Positions 16,083-25,800 of a DNA stretch of 64,000 nt are shown one piece after another. This DNA is from Verrucomicrobiaceae bacterium (GTDB taxonomy: Bacteria; Pseudomonadota; Gammaproteobacteria; Pseudomonadales; CAMLJR01). The notes beneath the pieces are model-generated. The model was not told the origin of the DNA. It ran no database searches and saw nothing but the letters and a program-made list of their open reading frames with translations. Position numbers and translations under genes: made by a program. Location: positions 124,001-188,000 of the forward strand of contig JAQGNY010000040.1 of the NCBI GenBank assembly GCA_028293825.1, written 5' to 3'. The first letter of the stretch is position 1. The number at the start of each line of letters is the position of its first letter.

Positions 16083-16184
16083 AAGCTCGCGCTACCCTTT
16101 GTTTAAACTCGCGCAATTCTTTCTTTAACTCGCACGACCTCTCTTTAAATTCGTACCCGCACATTAAAAGTCACACTTCACAAC
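16080..16184. repeat. Degenerate ~21-bp repeat array (array C)
   Basis: Five units begin at 16080, 16102, 16123, 16144 and 16165, spaced 21-22 bp. Each has the form TTTAA(A/G)CTCG followed by about eleven variable, pyrimidine-rich bases. The first unit contains AGCTCGCGCT, one base from the array A core. No gene is seen in the 16085-16415 gap. Confidence 0.5.
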
Positions 16185-16415
16185 ATCCTGTTCATCTCGC
16201 TCGCGCAACTCATTTACAGCATTTAATTGCCGCATTTATCGCTCGCTAACTTTTAGTCCTAACGTTTTTTTGCTGTGCTGCATGCACTTCCGCTGCGTTT
16301 CGCAAATGTGCAAAAAGCAAGAATAGCGGTGCGTTGCATATCCCCACCGTGCGTTTGACGCTACGCTAACCGCCGCCATAAACCTCTTCATCACGGCAGC
16401 GATAAAGTACTCAAC

Positions 16416-17771
16416 GTGCGTATTCAATTTAAAATTTTTCTCGCGATTCTCGGCTCCAGCGCAGTGCTGGTGGCGACCGTTATGCTGCTCGCGCAGTGGA
16501 GCGTCGCGCGCGGCATGCTCGATTACGTCAACAACCGCCAGTTGCAGCGTGCGCGCGCGGTGTCGGCCGAACTCGCGGATTTTTATCACGAGTTCAACAG
16601 TTGGGAACGGCTGCAGATGGAGCCGCGTCTATTTCGTCGCATCGTGTTAAATGCGCTCGATTCGGGACCGCCGCCGCAGCGCTCCGCATTGCCCGGCCCA
16701 CCGCCGCCACTCGCACTGCTCGATCAACAACACCGATTAATTGCCGGACTGGTGCCGCATCCGCCCACCGCCATCGTGCCGATCGAATTGGACGGCAATA
16801 CTATCGGCTGGTTAGTGGTGCCGCAGATGCATGAAATTCGCACCGGCTTCGAAGAACAATTTCTGCGCCGACAGCGCTGGACTTTATTGGTGATCGGCAC
16901 CGCGCTGTTTGCGGTCGCCGCGCTAATGGGATTGCCGCTGGCGCGACATTTGGTGAAGCCGATTCGCGAACTCACGCACGGCACGCATCAATTAACGCAG
17001 GGCAATTACGCGGTGAAATTAACCGCCGAGCGCAGCGATGAACTCGGCGCACTGGCTCGCGATTTCAACGAGCTGGCGCTTACGCTCGCTGAAAATGACA
17101 GCAGTCGCAAACGCTGGCTTGCGGATATTTCACACGAGTTGCGCACGCCACTGGCGATTTTGCGCGGCGAACTGGAAGCGATTCTCGACGGCGTGCGTCA
17201 GGCCGATACCAATAATTTATTGTCGATTCATCAAGAGGTGCAGCATTTAAGTCGGCTCGTCGACGATCTGCACGCACTCACCACTGCCGATATCGGCGGC
17301 CTGCAATATCGCAAAAGCGAATCCGATGTCGCCGAGTTGTGGCGCGATCAGTGCGATGCGCACCAACAGCGTTTTCACGAAGCAGGACTAGAATTGAATG
17401 TGCAAATTCCGGCGCGTGAAATTGAAGTCTATGGCGACGACGATCGTCTGCGGCAACTGCTCGACAACCTGCTCGATAACAGTCGCAAATACACGCAGCG
17501 CGGCGGCACGGTAAACGTTATTGCGAATCCGTTTCCGGAAGGCGTCGAGTTGTTGATCGAAGACAGCGCGCCCGGTGTACCCAACGATGCGCTGCCGAAA
17601 TTATTCGATCATTTATTTCGCGTCGACGATTCGCGCAACCGCGCCAGTGGTGGCTCCGGACTGGGACTAGCCATTTGCCAGCGTATCGTCACCGCGCACA
17701 ACGGTAATATCAGCGCCGCCGCATCGACTCTCGGCGGCCTGGTTATTCGCGTATTTCTACCTTATCGGTGA
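16416..17771 (+). CDS. baeS: BaeS-like envelope-stress sensor kinase
   Basis: 451 residues with a GTG start. A membrane helix at residues 7-28, a periplasmic domain with a proline-rich stretch (GPPPQRSALPGPPPPLAL), a second helix near residue 150, and HAMP. The H box is 'ADISHELRTPLAILRGELEA', then 'NLLDNSRKYTQRGG', 'EDSAPGVP' and 'GGSGLGLAI'. Order kinase-regulator-Spy protein and the sequence support BaeS, which senses envelope damage. The stop overlaps the regulator start by four bases. Confidence 0.8.
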   Translation: MRIQFKIFLAILGSSAVLVATVMLLAQWSVARGMLDYVNNRQLQRARAVSAELADFYHEFNSWERLQMEPRLFRRIVLNALDSGPPPQRSALPGPPPPLALLDQQHRLIAGLVPHPPTAIVPIELDGNTIGWLVVPQMHEIRTGFEEQFLRRQRWTLLVIGTALFAVAALMGLPLARHLVKPIRELTHGTHQLTQGNYAVKLTAERSDELGALARDFNELALTLAENDSSRKRWLADISHELRTPLAILRGELEAILDGVRQADTNNLLSIHQEVQHLSRLVDDLHALTTADIGGLQYRKSESDVAELWRDQCDAHQQRFHEAGLELNVQIPAREIEVYGDDDRLRQLLDNLLDNSRKYTQRGGTVNVIANPFPEGVELLIEDSAPGVPNDALPKLFDHLFRVDDSRNRASGGSGLGLAICQRIVTAHNGNISAAASTLGGLVIRVFLPYR

Positions 17772-18466
17772 ATGCCATGACGACAAATACTATTTTAATA
17801 ATCGAAGACGAACCGAAGCTGGCGCGCCTGCTCGCCGACTATTTAAAACAAGCCGAATTCGAAACGGTTTGTATCGACAACGGCAACGACGTTATCGATG
17901 CGGTGAAAAATTTAAAACCCGCCGCGATCCTGCTCGACATTATGTTGCCCGGGCGCGATGGCATCGGTTTATGTCGCGACATCCGCACGTTTTCATCGGT
18001 GCCGATTTTAATTGTCACCGCGCGCGTTGAAGAAATCGATCGCCTGCTCGGCCTTGAACTCGGCGCCGACGATTACATTTGCAAACCGTTCAGCCCGCGC
18101 GAAGTGGTGTCGCGTGTTAAAGCGGTATTGCGACGCACGCAACAGGTCGAAGCGCCGATCAATACCGATTTTTTTCTCGACGAAAATCGTTTGGAAATTC
18201 AATTCGATCAAAGCGCAACCGCGCTCACTGCAGTCGAGTTTCAGCTGATGAAAAGATTGGCGAGCGAACCGGGGCGCATATTTTCGCGCGAGCAATTAAT
18301 GTCGTGTATGTATAACGATCATCGCATCGTCAGCGACCGCACCATCGACAGTCATATTAAGAAACTGCGCAAAAAATTATCCGAGCATTGGCCGCAACAC
18401 GACTTTATTCACTCGGTTTACGGCGCCGGCTATCGCTTCGATCTAGCCGCCACCACCGCGCAATAA
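17768..18466 (+). CDS. baeR: BaeR-like response regulator
   Basis: 232 residues from a GTG overlapping the kinase stop (an ATG lies three codons in). The receiver has 'IIEDEPKLARLLADYL', phospho-Asp in 'AILLDIMLPGRDG', and 'YICKPFSPREVV'. The winged-helix output domain ends 'DSHIKKLRKKL' and 'VYGAGYRF'. It most likely activates the Spy-like gene 87 bases downstream, as BaeR does in enterics. Confidence 0.82.
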   Translation: MNAMTTNTILIIEDEPKLARLLADYLKQAEFETVCIDNGNDVIDAVKNLKPAAILLDIMLPGRDGIGLCRDIRTFSSVPILIVTARVEEIDRLLGLELGADDYICKPFSPREVVSRVKAVLRRTQQVEAPINTDFFLDENRLEIQFDQSATALTAVEFQLMKRLASEPGRIFSREQLMSCMYNDHRIVSDRTIDSHIKKLRKKLSEHWPQHDFIHSVYGAGYRFDLAATTAQ

Positions 18467-18553
18467 TTGTTTCGCTATCGTTGCGCAGTGCTTGCATATT
18501 TTCTGCACGTTTAGTCTCTAAAGTTACCTCACCACCAACGTGAGGAATCACCA

Positions 18554-18985
18554 ATGAAACGCTTCATTCTTGCTTGTGCATTGATCGGCTCCATCGGTTT
18601 GGCCCAGGCTCAAACCCCAGCTCACCATGGCGAGCCGCCGGCCGCCGAGCGCGCCGCGAACCTGCAAAAAATATTGCAGTTAAACGACGATCAAACTGCC
18701 AAAGTTAAAAAAATATTCGAAAGCAACGAGCAGCAACGCAAAGCGTTGTTCGAAAAATACAAACCGCAGTTCGAAGCATTCCGCGCCGATCAGAAAAAAT
18801 TGCACGAGCAGGCGCATGCACAAATTGCCGCCGTGTTAACACCGAAGCAGGCACAGGCGCTTGAAGCCTTGCACGAAGCGCGTGAACACGGAAAACACCA
18901 TTGGCGTGAACATGGCCCGGATCAAGCACATGACAAAGACGGCGCTGAACACGGTGCCGATCACGGCCCTGTAGCGCCCAAATAG
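18554..18985 (+). CDS. Spy/CpxP-like periplasmic protein
   Basis: 143 residues. A signal peptide (MKRFILACALIGSIGLAQAQ) precedes a helical mature protein with 'ILQLNDDQTAKVKKIF' and 'AAVLTPKQAQALEAL', the LTxxQ-type repeats of Spy/CpxP chaperones. The C-terminus is rich in His, Asp and Glu (HHWREHGPDQAHD), which may bind metal. The family holds unfolded proteins in the periplasm or restrains stress sensors. It is the terminal gene of the baeSR cluster. Confidence 0.8.
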   Translation: MKRFILACALIGSIGLAQAQTPAHHGEPPAAERAANLQKILQLNDDQTAKVKKIFESNEQQRKALFEKYKPQFEAFRADQKKLHEQAHAQIAAVLTPKQAQALEALHEAREHGKHHWREHGPDQAHDKDGAEHGADHGPVAPK

Positions 18986-19050
18986 GGCCTAAGTAGCGCC
19001 TAAACAACGCTCGCACTTTCCACCTATTTCCGCACCCCAGCGGAATCTTC

Positions 19051-19074
19051 AGGTCGCGTTTGCGGCCTTTTTTT
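19051..19074 (+). terminator. Intrinsic terminator after the Spy-like gene
   Basis: Arms AGGTCGC and GCGGCCT (one G-T pair) around a GTTT loop, followed by seven T. Confidence 0.8.
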
Positions 19075-19197
19075 ATGCTTCTTTTTTTCTTCTCTTTATT
19101 TTTATTCTTTTCAAACGCCACGGATTACCGCACGCAAATTGCGTTTGCATTAACAACTACTGCAATAATGCCGATTCGTTAATGAGCGGAATGCGCG

Positions 19198-19656
19198 ATG
19201 ACAACCATTTGGATCGATGCGGATGCGTGCCCGCGCGTGCTGAAAGATATTTTATTTCGCACCGCGACACGTCTGCAGCGTTTGGTAATTTTGGTGGCGC
19301 ATCAGAGCTTGCAAATTCCCGCCTCGGAATGGATTCGACGCGTGCAGGTCGAACCGGGATTCGATGCCGCCGATCGCTACATCGAAGAGCACGCGCAAGC
19401 GGGTGATCTCGTTATTACCAACGACATTCCGCTGGCGGCGAACGTAATTCCAAAAGGCGCTGCGGTAATTAATGCGCGTGGCGAAATACTCGATAAAGAA
19501 AATATTCGCGAACGTTTACGCGTGCGCAACATGCTGGAAGAAATTCGCAGCAGCGGACAAATCACCGGCGGTCCACCGCCGTTGGATAATAACGATAAAG
19601 CGAAATTCGCCAATGCATTGGATCGTTGGCTGGCGCGCAATCCGAAAAAGAATTAA
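19198..19656 (+). CDS. YaiI/YqxD (UPF0178) family protein
   Basis: 152 residues. The N-terminus 'IWIDADACPRVLKDIL' and 'GDLVITNDIPLAANVI', followed by 'GGPPPLDNNDKAKFANALDR', are the family's conserved segments. The acidic residues resemble those of PIN-like nuclease folds, but no activity is established for the family. The stop overlaps the convergent rlmJ stop by four bases. Confidence 0.9.
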   Translation: MTTIWIDADACPRVLKDILFRTATRLQRLVILVAHQSLQIPASEWIRRVQVEPGFDAADRYIEEHAQAGDLVITNDIPLAANVIPKGAAVINARGEILDKENIRERLRVRNMLEEIRSSGQITGGPPPLDNNDKAKFANALDRWLARNPKKN

Positions 19657-20504
19657 CTGCCGGTTGCTTCCAGCACAAAATCCGAACGGCCGGGTGCGCC
19701 CATAATTTCGCGCAGCAGCGGCAGTAATAATTTCATTTGATCGCGCAACAACCACGGCGGATTAATTACAAACATACCGCTGCCATACATGCCGAATTCA
19801 CCTTGCGGTTCATTGACGCGCAATTCGATACGCAACGACGGCGCCGCTAATGCGGCCAATTGTTGCGGCAAGCGCGCCGCTTCCGCACGCGGCAACAACG
19901 GGTACCACACCATGTAAGTGCCGGTCGCGAAACGGCGCAGCGCATCTTCGAGCACGCTGACGACGCGGGCGTAATCTTCTTTTAATTCGTACGGTGGATC
20001 GATCAATACCAGCGCACGTCGCGATGGCGGCGGCAACAATGCTTTCAGCCCGACAAAACCATCGCTTGCAGCAACCACGGTGCGGCGTTCGCGTTGAAAA
20101 TTACTGCGCAGAATTTCACTATCCTGCGGATGCATTTCAAACAAACGCAAACGATCTTGCTCGCGCAATAATTGCGCAGCAAACGCTGGCGAGCCGGGAT
20201 AGCTTTTTAAACCTTCACCATTTAATTCATCAGCATTTATTGCATCGACCACAGAAAAATAGGACTGCGTGAATTCCGGCAGCGCCGAGCGTCGCTCTAA
20301 CAGGCGCGCTATACCGCTTTCGTACTCGGTATTTTTTTTGGCCTCGAGTGAATCGAGCGCGTAGGCGCCAGTACCCGCATGCGTATCGATATACCAGAAC
20401 GGTTTTTCTTTTTGCTTGAGGTAGTCGATCACCAAACTCAATACGATGTGTTTGAGTACATCGGCGTGATTGCCGGCGTGAAAAGCGTGACGGTAACTGA
20501 GCAT
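19653..20504 (-). CDS. rlmJ: 23S rRNA (adenine-2030-N6)-methyltransferase
   Basis: 283 residues. The start 'MLSYRHAFHAGNHADVLKH' is highly characteristic of RlmJ. The SAM site is in 'YIDTHAGTGAY' and the N6-adenine catalytic motif is 'LIDPPYELKEDY'. It methylates A2030 of 23S rRNA. RlmJ is mainly a proteobacterial protein. It converges on the yaiI-like gene with a four-base overlap. Confidence 0.95.
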   Translation of the reverse strand: MLSYRHAFHAGNHADVLKHIVLSLVIDYLKQKEKPFWYIDTHAGTGAYALDSLEAKKNTEYESGIARLLERRSALPEFTQSYFSVVDAINADELNGEGLKSYPGSPAFAAQLLREQDRLRLFEMHPQDSEILRSNFQRERRTVVAASDGFVGLKALLPPPSRRALVLIDPPYELKEDYARVVSVLEDALRRFATGTYMVWYPLLPRAEAARLPQQLAALAAPSLRIELRVNEPQGEFGMYGSGMFVINPPWLLRDQMKLLLPLLREIMGAPGRSDFVLEATGS

Positions 20505-20672
20505 AAGAAGTTCTGCCTGCGAAGATGGCCGCTAGTCTGCGCAGCCGGAATAGCGCGCGCAATCGGAATTAAAAATAATTTGTAACATTCAGGATCGGTT
20601 AAGCCGCTAAAACCTATTCTGATCCTACAAGTTGCCGAATCAGCACAGGCGACTCACTGAGGAGAAAGGATC

Positions 20673-20987
20673 ATGAAAAAACTCTGGTTAAGCGCAGTTG
20701 CCGCCACCTGTTTATTGGCTGGTTCAATGGCTCATGCTGGAGATCACTGGCGCGGCGATCACGACGGTCGCGATCATCGCGGCTGGGATCGCCATGATGA
20801 TCGCCGCTATGACGGCGATCGCTGGAGGCACTCGGATTGGCGCGGCTATCGCGAGTCGTATTACCGGCCCGCTGAGGTCTACTACCGCCCGGTTCGCTAC
20901 TACTATCCGGCACCAGTCTATTACGAGCGTTACGGTCGCCGAGGTTATGACAATGATATCCACGGCACCATCAGCGTTGGTTTTTAA
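20673..20987 (+). CDS. Secreted His/Asp/Arg/Tyr-rich small protein
   Basis: 104 residues. A signal peptide (KLWLSAVAATCLLAGSMAHA) precedes a low-complexity stretch of GDH, RDH, WDR and DRR triplets, then a Tyr/Pro-rich part ('YYRPVRYYYPAPVYY'). The coding DNA of the first part is a run of GATCGC/CATGATCGC-like words. 'GAGGAGAAAGG' precedes the ATG. Function is unknown; such proteins are common in the periplasm of Proteobacteria and may bind metal. After the stop, 17 bases including the last codons are nearly duplicated (20973-21011). Confidence 0.65.
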   Translation: MKKLWLSAVAATCLLAGSMAHAGDHWRGDHDGRDHRGWDRHDDRRYDGDRWRHSDWRGYRESYYRPAEVYYRPVRYYYPAPVYYERYGRRGYDNDIHGTISVGF

Positions 20988-21198
20988 CAGACAGCGTTGG
21001 TTTTAACAGAAACAATTTGGCTCGTAAATGTAACAAGTGTAACTGCCACAAACTAGCCAACCGCTGGTGTGTGGCGAAGGAGAAACAAAGTCCGCTAACG
21101 ATGCTTTGCGGGCGTGCAACCAGGTCCAAAACGCGCGATCTCGTTACTCAGACTGCGCATTTTCAACCTCTTCACGCCCGTATCGTATCTGCAGCGAC

Positions 21199-21528
21199 TT
21201 AAATCTCCGTTTCTGCAATGCCTTCCAAAGCAAGCCAGTTCTGCGTAGCGATTTGATTTAGCTCGCCGCTGAGCAGCGCTTGTTTGCCAATACGAGTTAA
21301 CCGTTTGATCGCCGCTTCCCGGCGCGAGGCCGAACTGCGGTCGTGCCCCGTCTCCACGTAGAGCAATTGTTGCGGCTTCCGACCGCGAAAAAATTTTGCG
21401 CCCAGCGGTGAACTCGAATGCTCGCGCCAGCGCCTCGCCACATTATTGGTGATGCCGGTGTACAGCCTGCCATCATCGCAGCCGATGATATAAACCTGCC
21501 AGTCCCGCTTACCTGCAGCGCCATCCAC
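21199..21528 (-). CDS. GIY-YIG domain protein (UPF0213/YhbQ-like)
   Basis: 109 residues. 'QVYIIGCDDGRLYTGITNN' contains the GIY-YIG motif in the form VYII...YTG, then 'RRWREHSSS' with the catalytic Arg and 'GAKFFRGRKPQQLLY', and Glu in 'ASRREAAIKRL'. The family is a compact nuclease domain; YhbQ-type proteins have been linked to DNA repair. It stands alone between rapA and the small secreted protein. Confidence 0.85.
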   Translation of the reverse strand: MDGAAGKRDWQVYIIGCDDGRLYTGITNNVARRWREHSSSPLGAKFFRGRKPQQLLYVETGHDRSSASRREAAIKRLTRIGKQALLSGELNQIATQNWLALEGIAETEI

Positions 21529-21703
21529 TTTTTGCTCTCCACTTTTTCTCTCTTTAAAGACCGCGTCCTTTTAAGGCCACGTTCGCGCGCATTGTATAAG
21601 CCCGGCTCAATCCGATCAGCGCTCGCGCTATGGTAGAATGCGCGCCCTTTTAGCAATCGACCGCTAAATATTCCGCGTTCGTCACAAGGTTCAGTTGCGT
21701 CGT

Positions 21704-24487
21704 ATGAGTTTTGTAATTGGACAGCGCTGGCTCAGCCATGCAGATCCACAACTCGGGCTCGGCATTATTGTCGAGGTTGAGACCCGTCGCGTCACCGTGG
21801 CCTTTCCGGCGGTGGAGGAGGAGCGCACCTATTCACTCGACAATGCGCCGCTCAGCCGCGTCACCTATCGCGTCGGCGACAGCATTCAAATTCGCGACGA
21901 ACTGCATCTGACGGTTACCGCCGTCAATGAAATGCGCGGACTGCTTATTTACACCGGCGTCGATGCTGACGGTCGCGAGCAAACCGCGACCGAATTGCAG
22001 CTCAATGCACGCGTGCAATTGGATGCGCCGCAGCAGCGTTTGAGCAGCGGCCAATGCGACAGCAACTCGCTGTTCGCGCTGCGCGTCGAAACGCTGCAGC
22101 ATTTACATCGCCAGCAACAGACTTCGACGCTCGGCCTACCCGGCGCGCGCACCAGTCTGCTGCCGCACCAAATTTATATCGCACATCAAGTCGCGCAGCG
22201 TTACGCACCGCGCGTGCTGTTGGCCGACGAAGTTGGCCTCGGCAAAACTATCGAAGCCGGCCTGATCATGCATCAGCAATTGCTGGCCGGACGCGCGCAA
22301 CGCGTGCTGATTTTGTTGCCGACCAGTCTGCAGCATCAGTGGCTGGTGGAAATGCTGCGTCGCTTCAATCTGCGCTTCGCGCTCTTCGACGCCGAACGCT
22401 ACGAAGCGATGACCGAAACCGACGACAGCAATCCGTTCGAAGCCGAACAACTGGTGCTGTGCGATATCAACTGGCTGGCGAATGCGCCGACCCCGCTGGC
22501 GCAAGCGCTGCAATCGCAGTGGGATTTATTGATCGTCGACGAGGTGCATCATCTGCACTGGTCCGAGCAACACGTCAGCAACGAATACCGCTGCGTCGAG
22601 CAGCTCGCCGCCCACAGCGCCGGATTGATTCTGCTCACCGCGACGCCGGAACAAGCCGGGCTCGACAGCCATTTCGCGCGTCTGCGTCTGCTCGACCCCG
22701 CGCGCTTTCATGATCTCGCCCAATTCAAGGCCGAGGCCGCGCGCTATCCCGCCATCAATGCCATCGTGCAGCAGCTGCTCGAGCAGCCGGATGCCATCGC
22801 CAAGTTACTGCCCGAACTGCGCAGTTATTTTGGCGCCGATTTCAGCGCCGACAACGTCGATACGGTGATCCAACAATTGCTCGATCGCCATGGCACCGGG
22901 CGCGTGCTGTTTCGCAACACGCGCGCCGCGGTTAAAGGCTTCCCCGACCGCCATCTGCAACCGGTGCCGTTGCCGCTACCGGATATTTACGCCGAGCTGC
23001 GCGATCAGCTCTATCCCGAGCACGAATATGGCGAGGCGCAGTGGTTGCAGCACGATCCGCGCGCAGCGTGGCTCGAACAATTTCTGAAGAAAAATCGCCC
23101 GGCCAAAGTGCTGGTGATTTGCGCGCACGCGCAGACGGCGATTGCACTCGAACAATATTTGCATCTGCGCTCCGGCATTCGCAGCGCCGCCTTTCATGAG
23201 GGCCTGACGCTGATCGAGCGCGATCGCGCCGCTGCATGGTTTGCCGAAACCGATCTTGGCGCACAGACCTTGGTGTGTTCGGAAATCGGCAGCGAAGGTC
23301 GCAATTTTCAATTCGCGCAGCATCTGGTGTTGTTCGATTTGCCGCTCAATCCCGATCTGCTCGAACAGCGTATCGGCCGCCTCGATCGGATCGGTCAGGG
23401 CCCGCGTATCGATATTCACGTGCCGTATTTGATCGGCAGCGCGCAGGAAGTTTTATTTCGCTGGTATCACGAAGGTCTCGACGCGTTTCAACGCAGCTTC
23501 GCCGCTGGGTTTGCGGTGTACGAGCAATTCGAAACCGCGCTAACCGAGCAAATGCACAATCCCGATGCAGCCTTCGAAATCTTGCTGGCCGATACCGCCA
23601 AACAAACCGAAACGCTGCGCGTGGCGCTGACACAGGGTCGCGATGCACTGCTCGAATTGAATTCGTGCAATCCCGCGCTGGCGCAGCCGATTATCGACAC
23701 CATCGTCGCCGCCGAGCAGAACGAATTGCTGCAGCAATATATGGAGCGCGTGTGGGATAACTTCGGCGTCGACTGCGAACCGCATTCGGCGCAGGCGGTG
23801 GTGATTCGCCCGTCCGAGCACATGCTGGTCAGTCATTTTCCGGAATTGACCGAAGAAGGTTTTACCGCGACGTTCGATCGTCAGCACGCGTTGCAACGCG
23901 ACGATATGGAATTTCTCAGCTGGGAACATCCGATGTTTCGCGGCGTCGCCGAAATGCTGCTCGGCGCCGAATACGGCAATGCGGCGCTGGCCAGCATCAA
24001 CATTAAAGGGTTGCCGCCCGGCACGTTATTGCTTGAAGCGATTTATACCGTGTCGTGTTCGGCGCCGCGCCAATTGCAGGTGCAGCGTTTTCTGCCGTTG
24101 AATCCGATTCGGTTATTGGTCGATCGCACCGGCAAAAATTTAAGTGCGGTATTGCCGCACGACAAATTGAATACGCTATCGTCGAGCGTGCCGCGCACAA
24201 CCGCACCGGCAGTTATCGCCAAAGTGCGCGATGAAATCGCCAGCATGCAGGAACACGCCGCCAAATTTGCAGCGGCGCAATTGCCAGCGCTGATCGAGAC
24301 CGCGCAAACGCAACTACACGCAGCGCTCAATATCGAAATCGAACGCCTGGCCGCGCTGCAGAAAATCAACGCTTCGATTCGCGTCGAAGAAATTGAATTC
24401 TTTCGCGAGCAGTTGGCGCAGGGCAGTGCCGCGATTGCACAGGCCGCGCTGCAATTGCAGGGCTTGCGCTTAATCGTCAGCACGTAA
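21704..24487 (+). CDS. rapA: RNA polymerase-associated protein RapA
   Basis: 927 residues from the ATG at 21704 (MSFVIGQRWLSHADPQLGLG), matching the usual N-terminus; an in-frame TTG lies three codons earlier. Swi2/Snf2 motifs: 'LLADEVGLGKTIEAGLIMHQ', 'DEVH' in 'LIVDEVHHLHW' (enteric RapA has DEAH), 'LLTATPEQ', 'CSEIGSEGRNFQFAQHLVLF' and 'EQRIGRLDRIGQ'. RapA binds core RNA polymerase and uses ATP to recycle it after transcription. Its presence supports a gammaproteobacterial host. Confidence 0.95.
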   Translation: MSFVIGQRWLSHADPQLGLGIIVEVETRRVTVAFPAVEEERTYSLDNAPLSRVTYRVGDSIQIRDELHLTVTAVNEMRGLLIYTGVDADGREQTATELQLNARVQLDAPQQRLSSGQCDSNSLFALRVETLQHLHRQQQTSTLGLPGARTSLLPHQIYIAHQVAQRYAPRVLLADEVGLGKTIEAGLIMHQQLLAGRAQRVLILLPTSLQHQWLVEMLRRFNLRFALFDAERYEAMTETDDSNPFEAEQLVLCDINWLANAPTPLAQALQSQWDLLIVDEVHHLHWSEQHVSNEYRCVEQLAAHSAGLILLTATPEQAGLDSHFARLRLLDPARFHDLAQFKAEAARYPAINAIVQQLLEQPDAIAKLLPELRSYFGADFSADNVDTVIQQLLDRHGTGRVLFRNTRAAVKGFPDRHLQPVPLPLPDIYAELRDQLYPEHEYGEAQWLQHDPRAAWLEQFLKKNRPAKVLVICAHAQTAIALEQYLHLRSGIRSAAFHEGLTLIERDRAAAWFAETDLGAQTLVCSEIGSEGRNFQFAQHLVLFDLPLNPDLLEQRIGRLDRIGQGPRIDIHVPYLIGSAQEVLFRWYHEGLDAFQRSFAAGFAVYEQFETALTEQMHNPDAAFEILLADTAKQTETLRVALTQGRDALLELNSCNPALAQPIIDTIVAAEQNELLQQYMERVWDNFGVDCEPHSAQAVVIRPSEHMLVSHFPELTEEGFTATFDRQHALQRDDMEFLSWEHPMFRGVAEMLLGAEYGNAALASINIKGLPPGTLLLEAIYTVSCSAPRQLQVQRFLPLNPIRLLVDRTGKNLSAVLPHDKLNTLSSSVPRTTAPAVIAKVRDEIASMQEHAAKFAAAQLPALIETAQTQLHAALNIEIERLAALQKINASIRVEEIEFFREQLAQGSAAIAQAALQLQGLRLIVST

Positions 24488-24653
24488 TTTCCAAATCGAG
24501 CGGCGGCGCGCAGCCGCTGCTTTCGCGCCACGGCGCAGACATTAATTCGGTATAACTCAGACCCGATTTATCCGCGCCAAAGTAATTACTCGCGCCCTGC
24601 GCGCAGGAATGGCAAGATACCGCGACATCGTTTCTGGCCACGACTCCGCCCAT
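24477..24653 (-). CDS. Possible small cysteine-containing protein
   Basis: A 58-codon frame from the ATG at 24653 covers the gap between rapA and the Mla-like operon. It overlaps the end of rapA by 11 bases and the start of the permease gene by two. Codon choice is like that of real genes here (GAA TTA ATG, GGC TGC GCG CCG CCG). It contains 'VSCHSCAQG' and 'SSGCAPPLDLEITC'. No ribosome site is clear and no family is recognised, so it may be spurious. Confidence 0.25.
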   Translation of the reverse strand: MGGVVARNDVAVSCHSCAQGASNYFGADKSGLSYTELMSAPWRESSGCAPPLDLEITC

Positions 24654-25800
24654 GCAATCCGGCAGCGCCAATAATTCAACAACAGAAGCCACGTTTTCGG
24701 TGCGCGCCAATGCAGGCACGGCACTTATTGAATTAATCGGCAGCTGGCGCGCAGCCTCTGTATCCGCTTTACCCAGCGCCACCCATCTCATCGAAACCAT
24801 CGACGCCGAAAAGTGCACGCGCTGGGAATTTCAGCCCGGTGCCGATTTCGCGTGGGACAGCGCCTGCATGACGCGTTTATTTTTATGCGCGCGCCACTGC
24901 GAACAGCAAAATATCGAATTCGATGTCAGCGCACTGCCCGCTGGTATTAATAAATTACTCACCGTCGCCAGCGCCGTTAAACCACAGGATAAACAGGACG
25001 CAGCGCGCATCGGCGTGTTGCAACGTATTCGCAATGGCGCGCGCTCGTTAAAAAAATACGTCGTCGATTTTCTCGGCTTCGTCGGCGCGGTAATACTGGC
25101 GCTGATAAAACTTTGCAGCAATCGCGCAAATATGCGCGCGCGCGATTTCTTTTATTTCGTCGAGCAATGCGGTCCGCAGGCATTGGGAATTGTTGCGCTG
25201 ATCGCGGTATTGGTCGGAATGATTTTGGCGTATTTAGGCTCGGTGCAATTGCGTCAATTCGGCGCCGAAGTGTATGTCGCCAATTTGGTTACGCTCGGCA
25301 TGGTGCGTGAAATGGGCGCGCTGATGACCGCAGTAATTATGGCCGGGCGCACCGGCGCGGCTTATGCGGCGCAACTCGGCACCATGCAGGCGAACGAAGA
25401 AATAGATGCGATCACCACGCTCGGTATTTCGCCGGTCGAATATTTAGTACTGCCGCGCATGCTGGCGCTGGTCGCAGTGATGCCACTGCTGTGTATTTTT
25501 GCCGATGTACTCGGACTGGTCGGCGGTGCGCTGGTCGCCACCGGCATGGACGTGAGCTTCACTCAATTTATTTCGCAGGCGCGCGTCTCGGTCGGCTTCG
25601 ACGATATCGCCACCGGCGTTTTTAAAAGCATTGTGTTTGCTATCTTAATTGCGATTGCCGGATGTCAGGCTGGACTGCAAAGCGGTCGCAGCTCCGCTGC
25701 CGTCGGCCAAGCCACCACGCGCGCCGTCGTCAACGCTATCGTTTATCTGGTAATCGCCGATGCGGCGCTGAATATTCTGTATGACAAACTCCAGCTCTGA
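24652..25800 (+). CDS. MlaE-type lipid ABC transporter permease with STAS-like N-terminus
   Basis: 382 residues. The first 110 look like a STAS-type domain ('TALIELIGSWRAAS', 'WEFQPGADFAWDSACMTRLF'). The rest is an MlaE permease with five or six membrane helices, with 'GPQALGIVALIAVLVGMILA', 'MVREMGALMTAVIMAGRTGAA' and 'IDAITTLGISPVEYLVLPR'. In the Mla system STAS protein MlaB is separate; here it appears fused. The operon exchanges phospholipid or other hydrophobic molecules between the membranes. The gene overlaps the ATPase gene by 20 bases. Confidence 0.88.
   Translation: MQSGSANNSTTEATFSVRANAGTALIELIGSWRAASVSALPSATHLIETIDAEKCTRWEFQPGADFAWDSACMTRLFLCARHCEQQNIEFDVSALPAGINKLLTVASAVKPQDKQDAARIGVLQRIRNGARSLKKYVVDFLGFVGAVILALIKLCSNRANMRARDFFYFVEQCGPQALGIVALIAVLVGMILAYLGSVQLRQFGAEVYVANLVTLGMVREMGALMTAVIMAGRTGAAYAAQLGTMQANEEIDAITTLGISPVEYLVLPRMLALVAVMPLLCIFADVLGLVGGALVATGMDVSFTQFISQARVSVGFDDIATGVFKSIVFAILIAIAGCQAGLQSGRSSAAVGQATTRAVVNAIVYLVIADAALNILYDKLQL

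Noticed and set aside
20740-20830. Non-coding GATCGC-type repeats
   Set aside because: They are the codons of the His/Asp/Arg-rich secreted protein, in frame behind a signal peptide.
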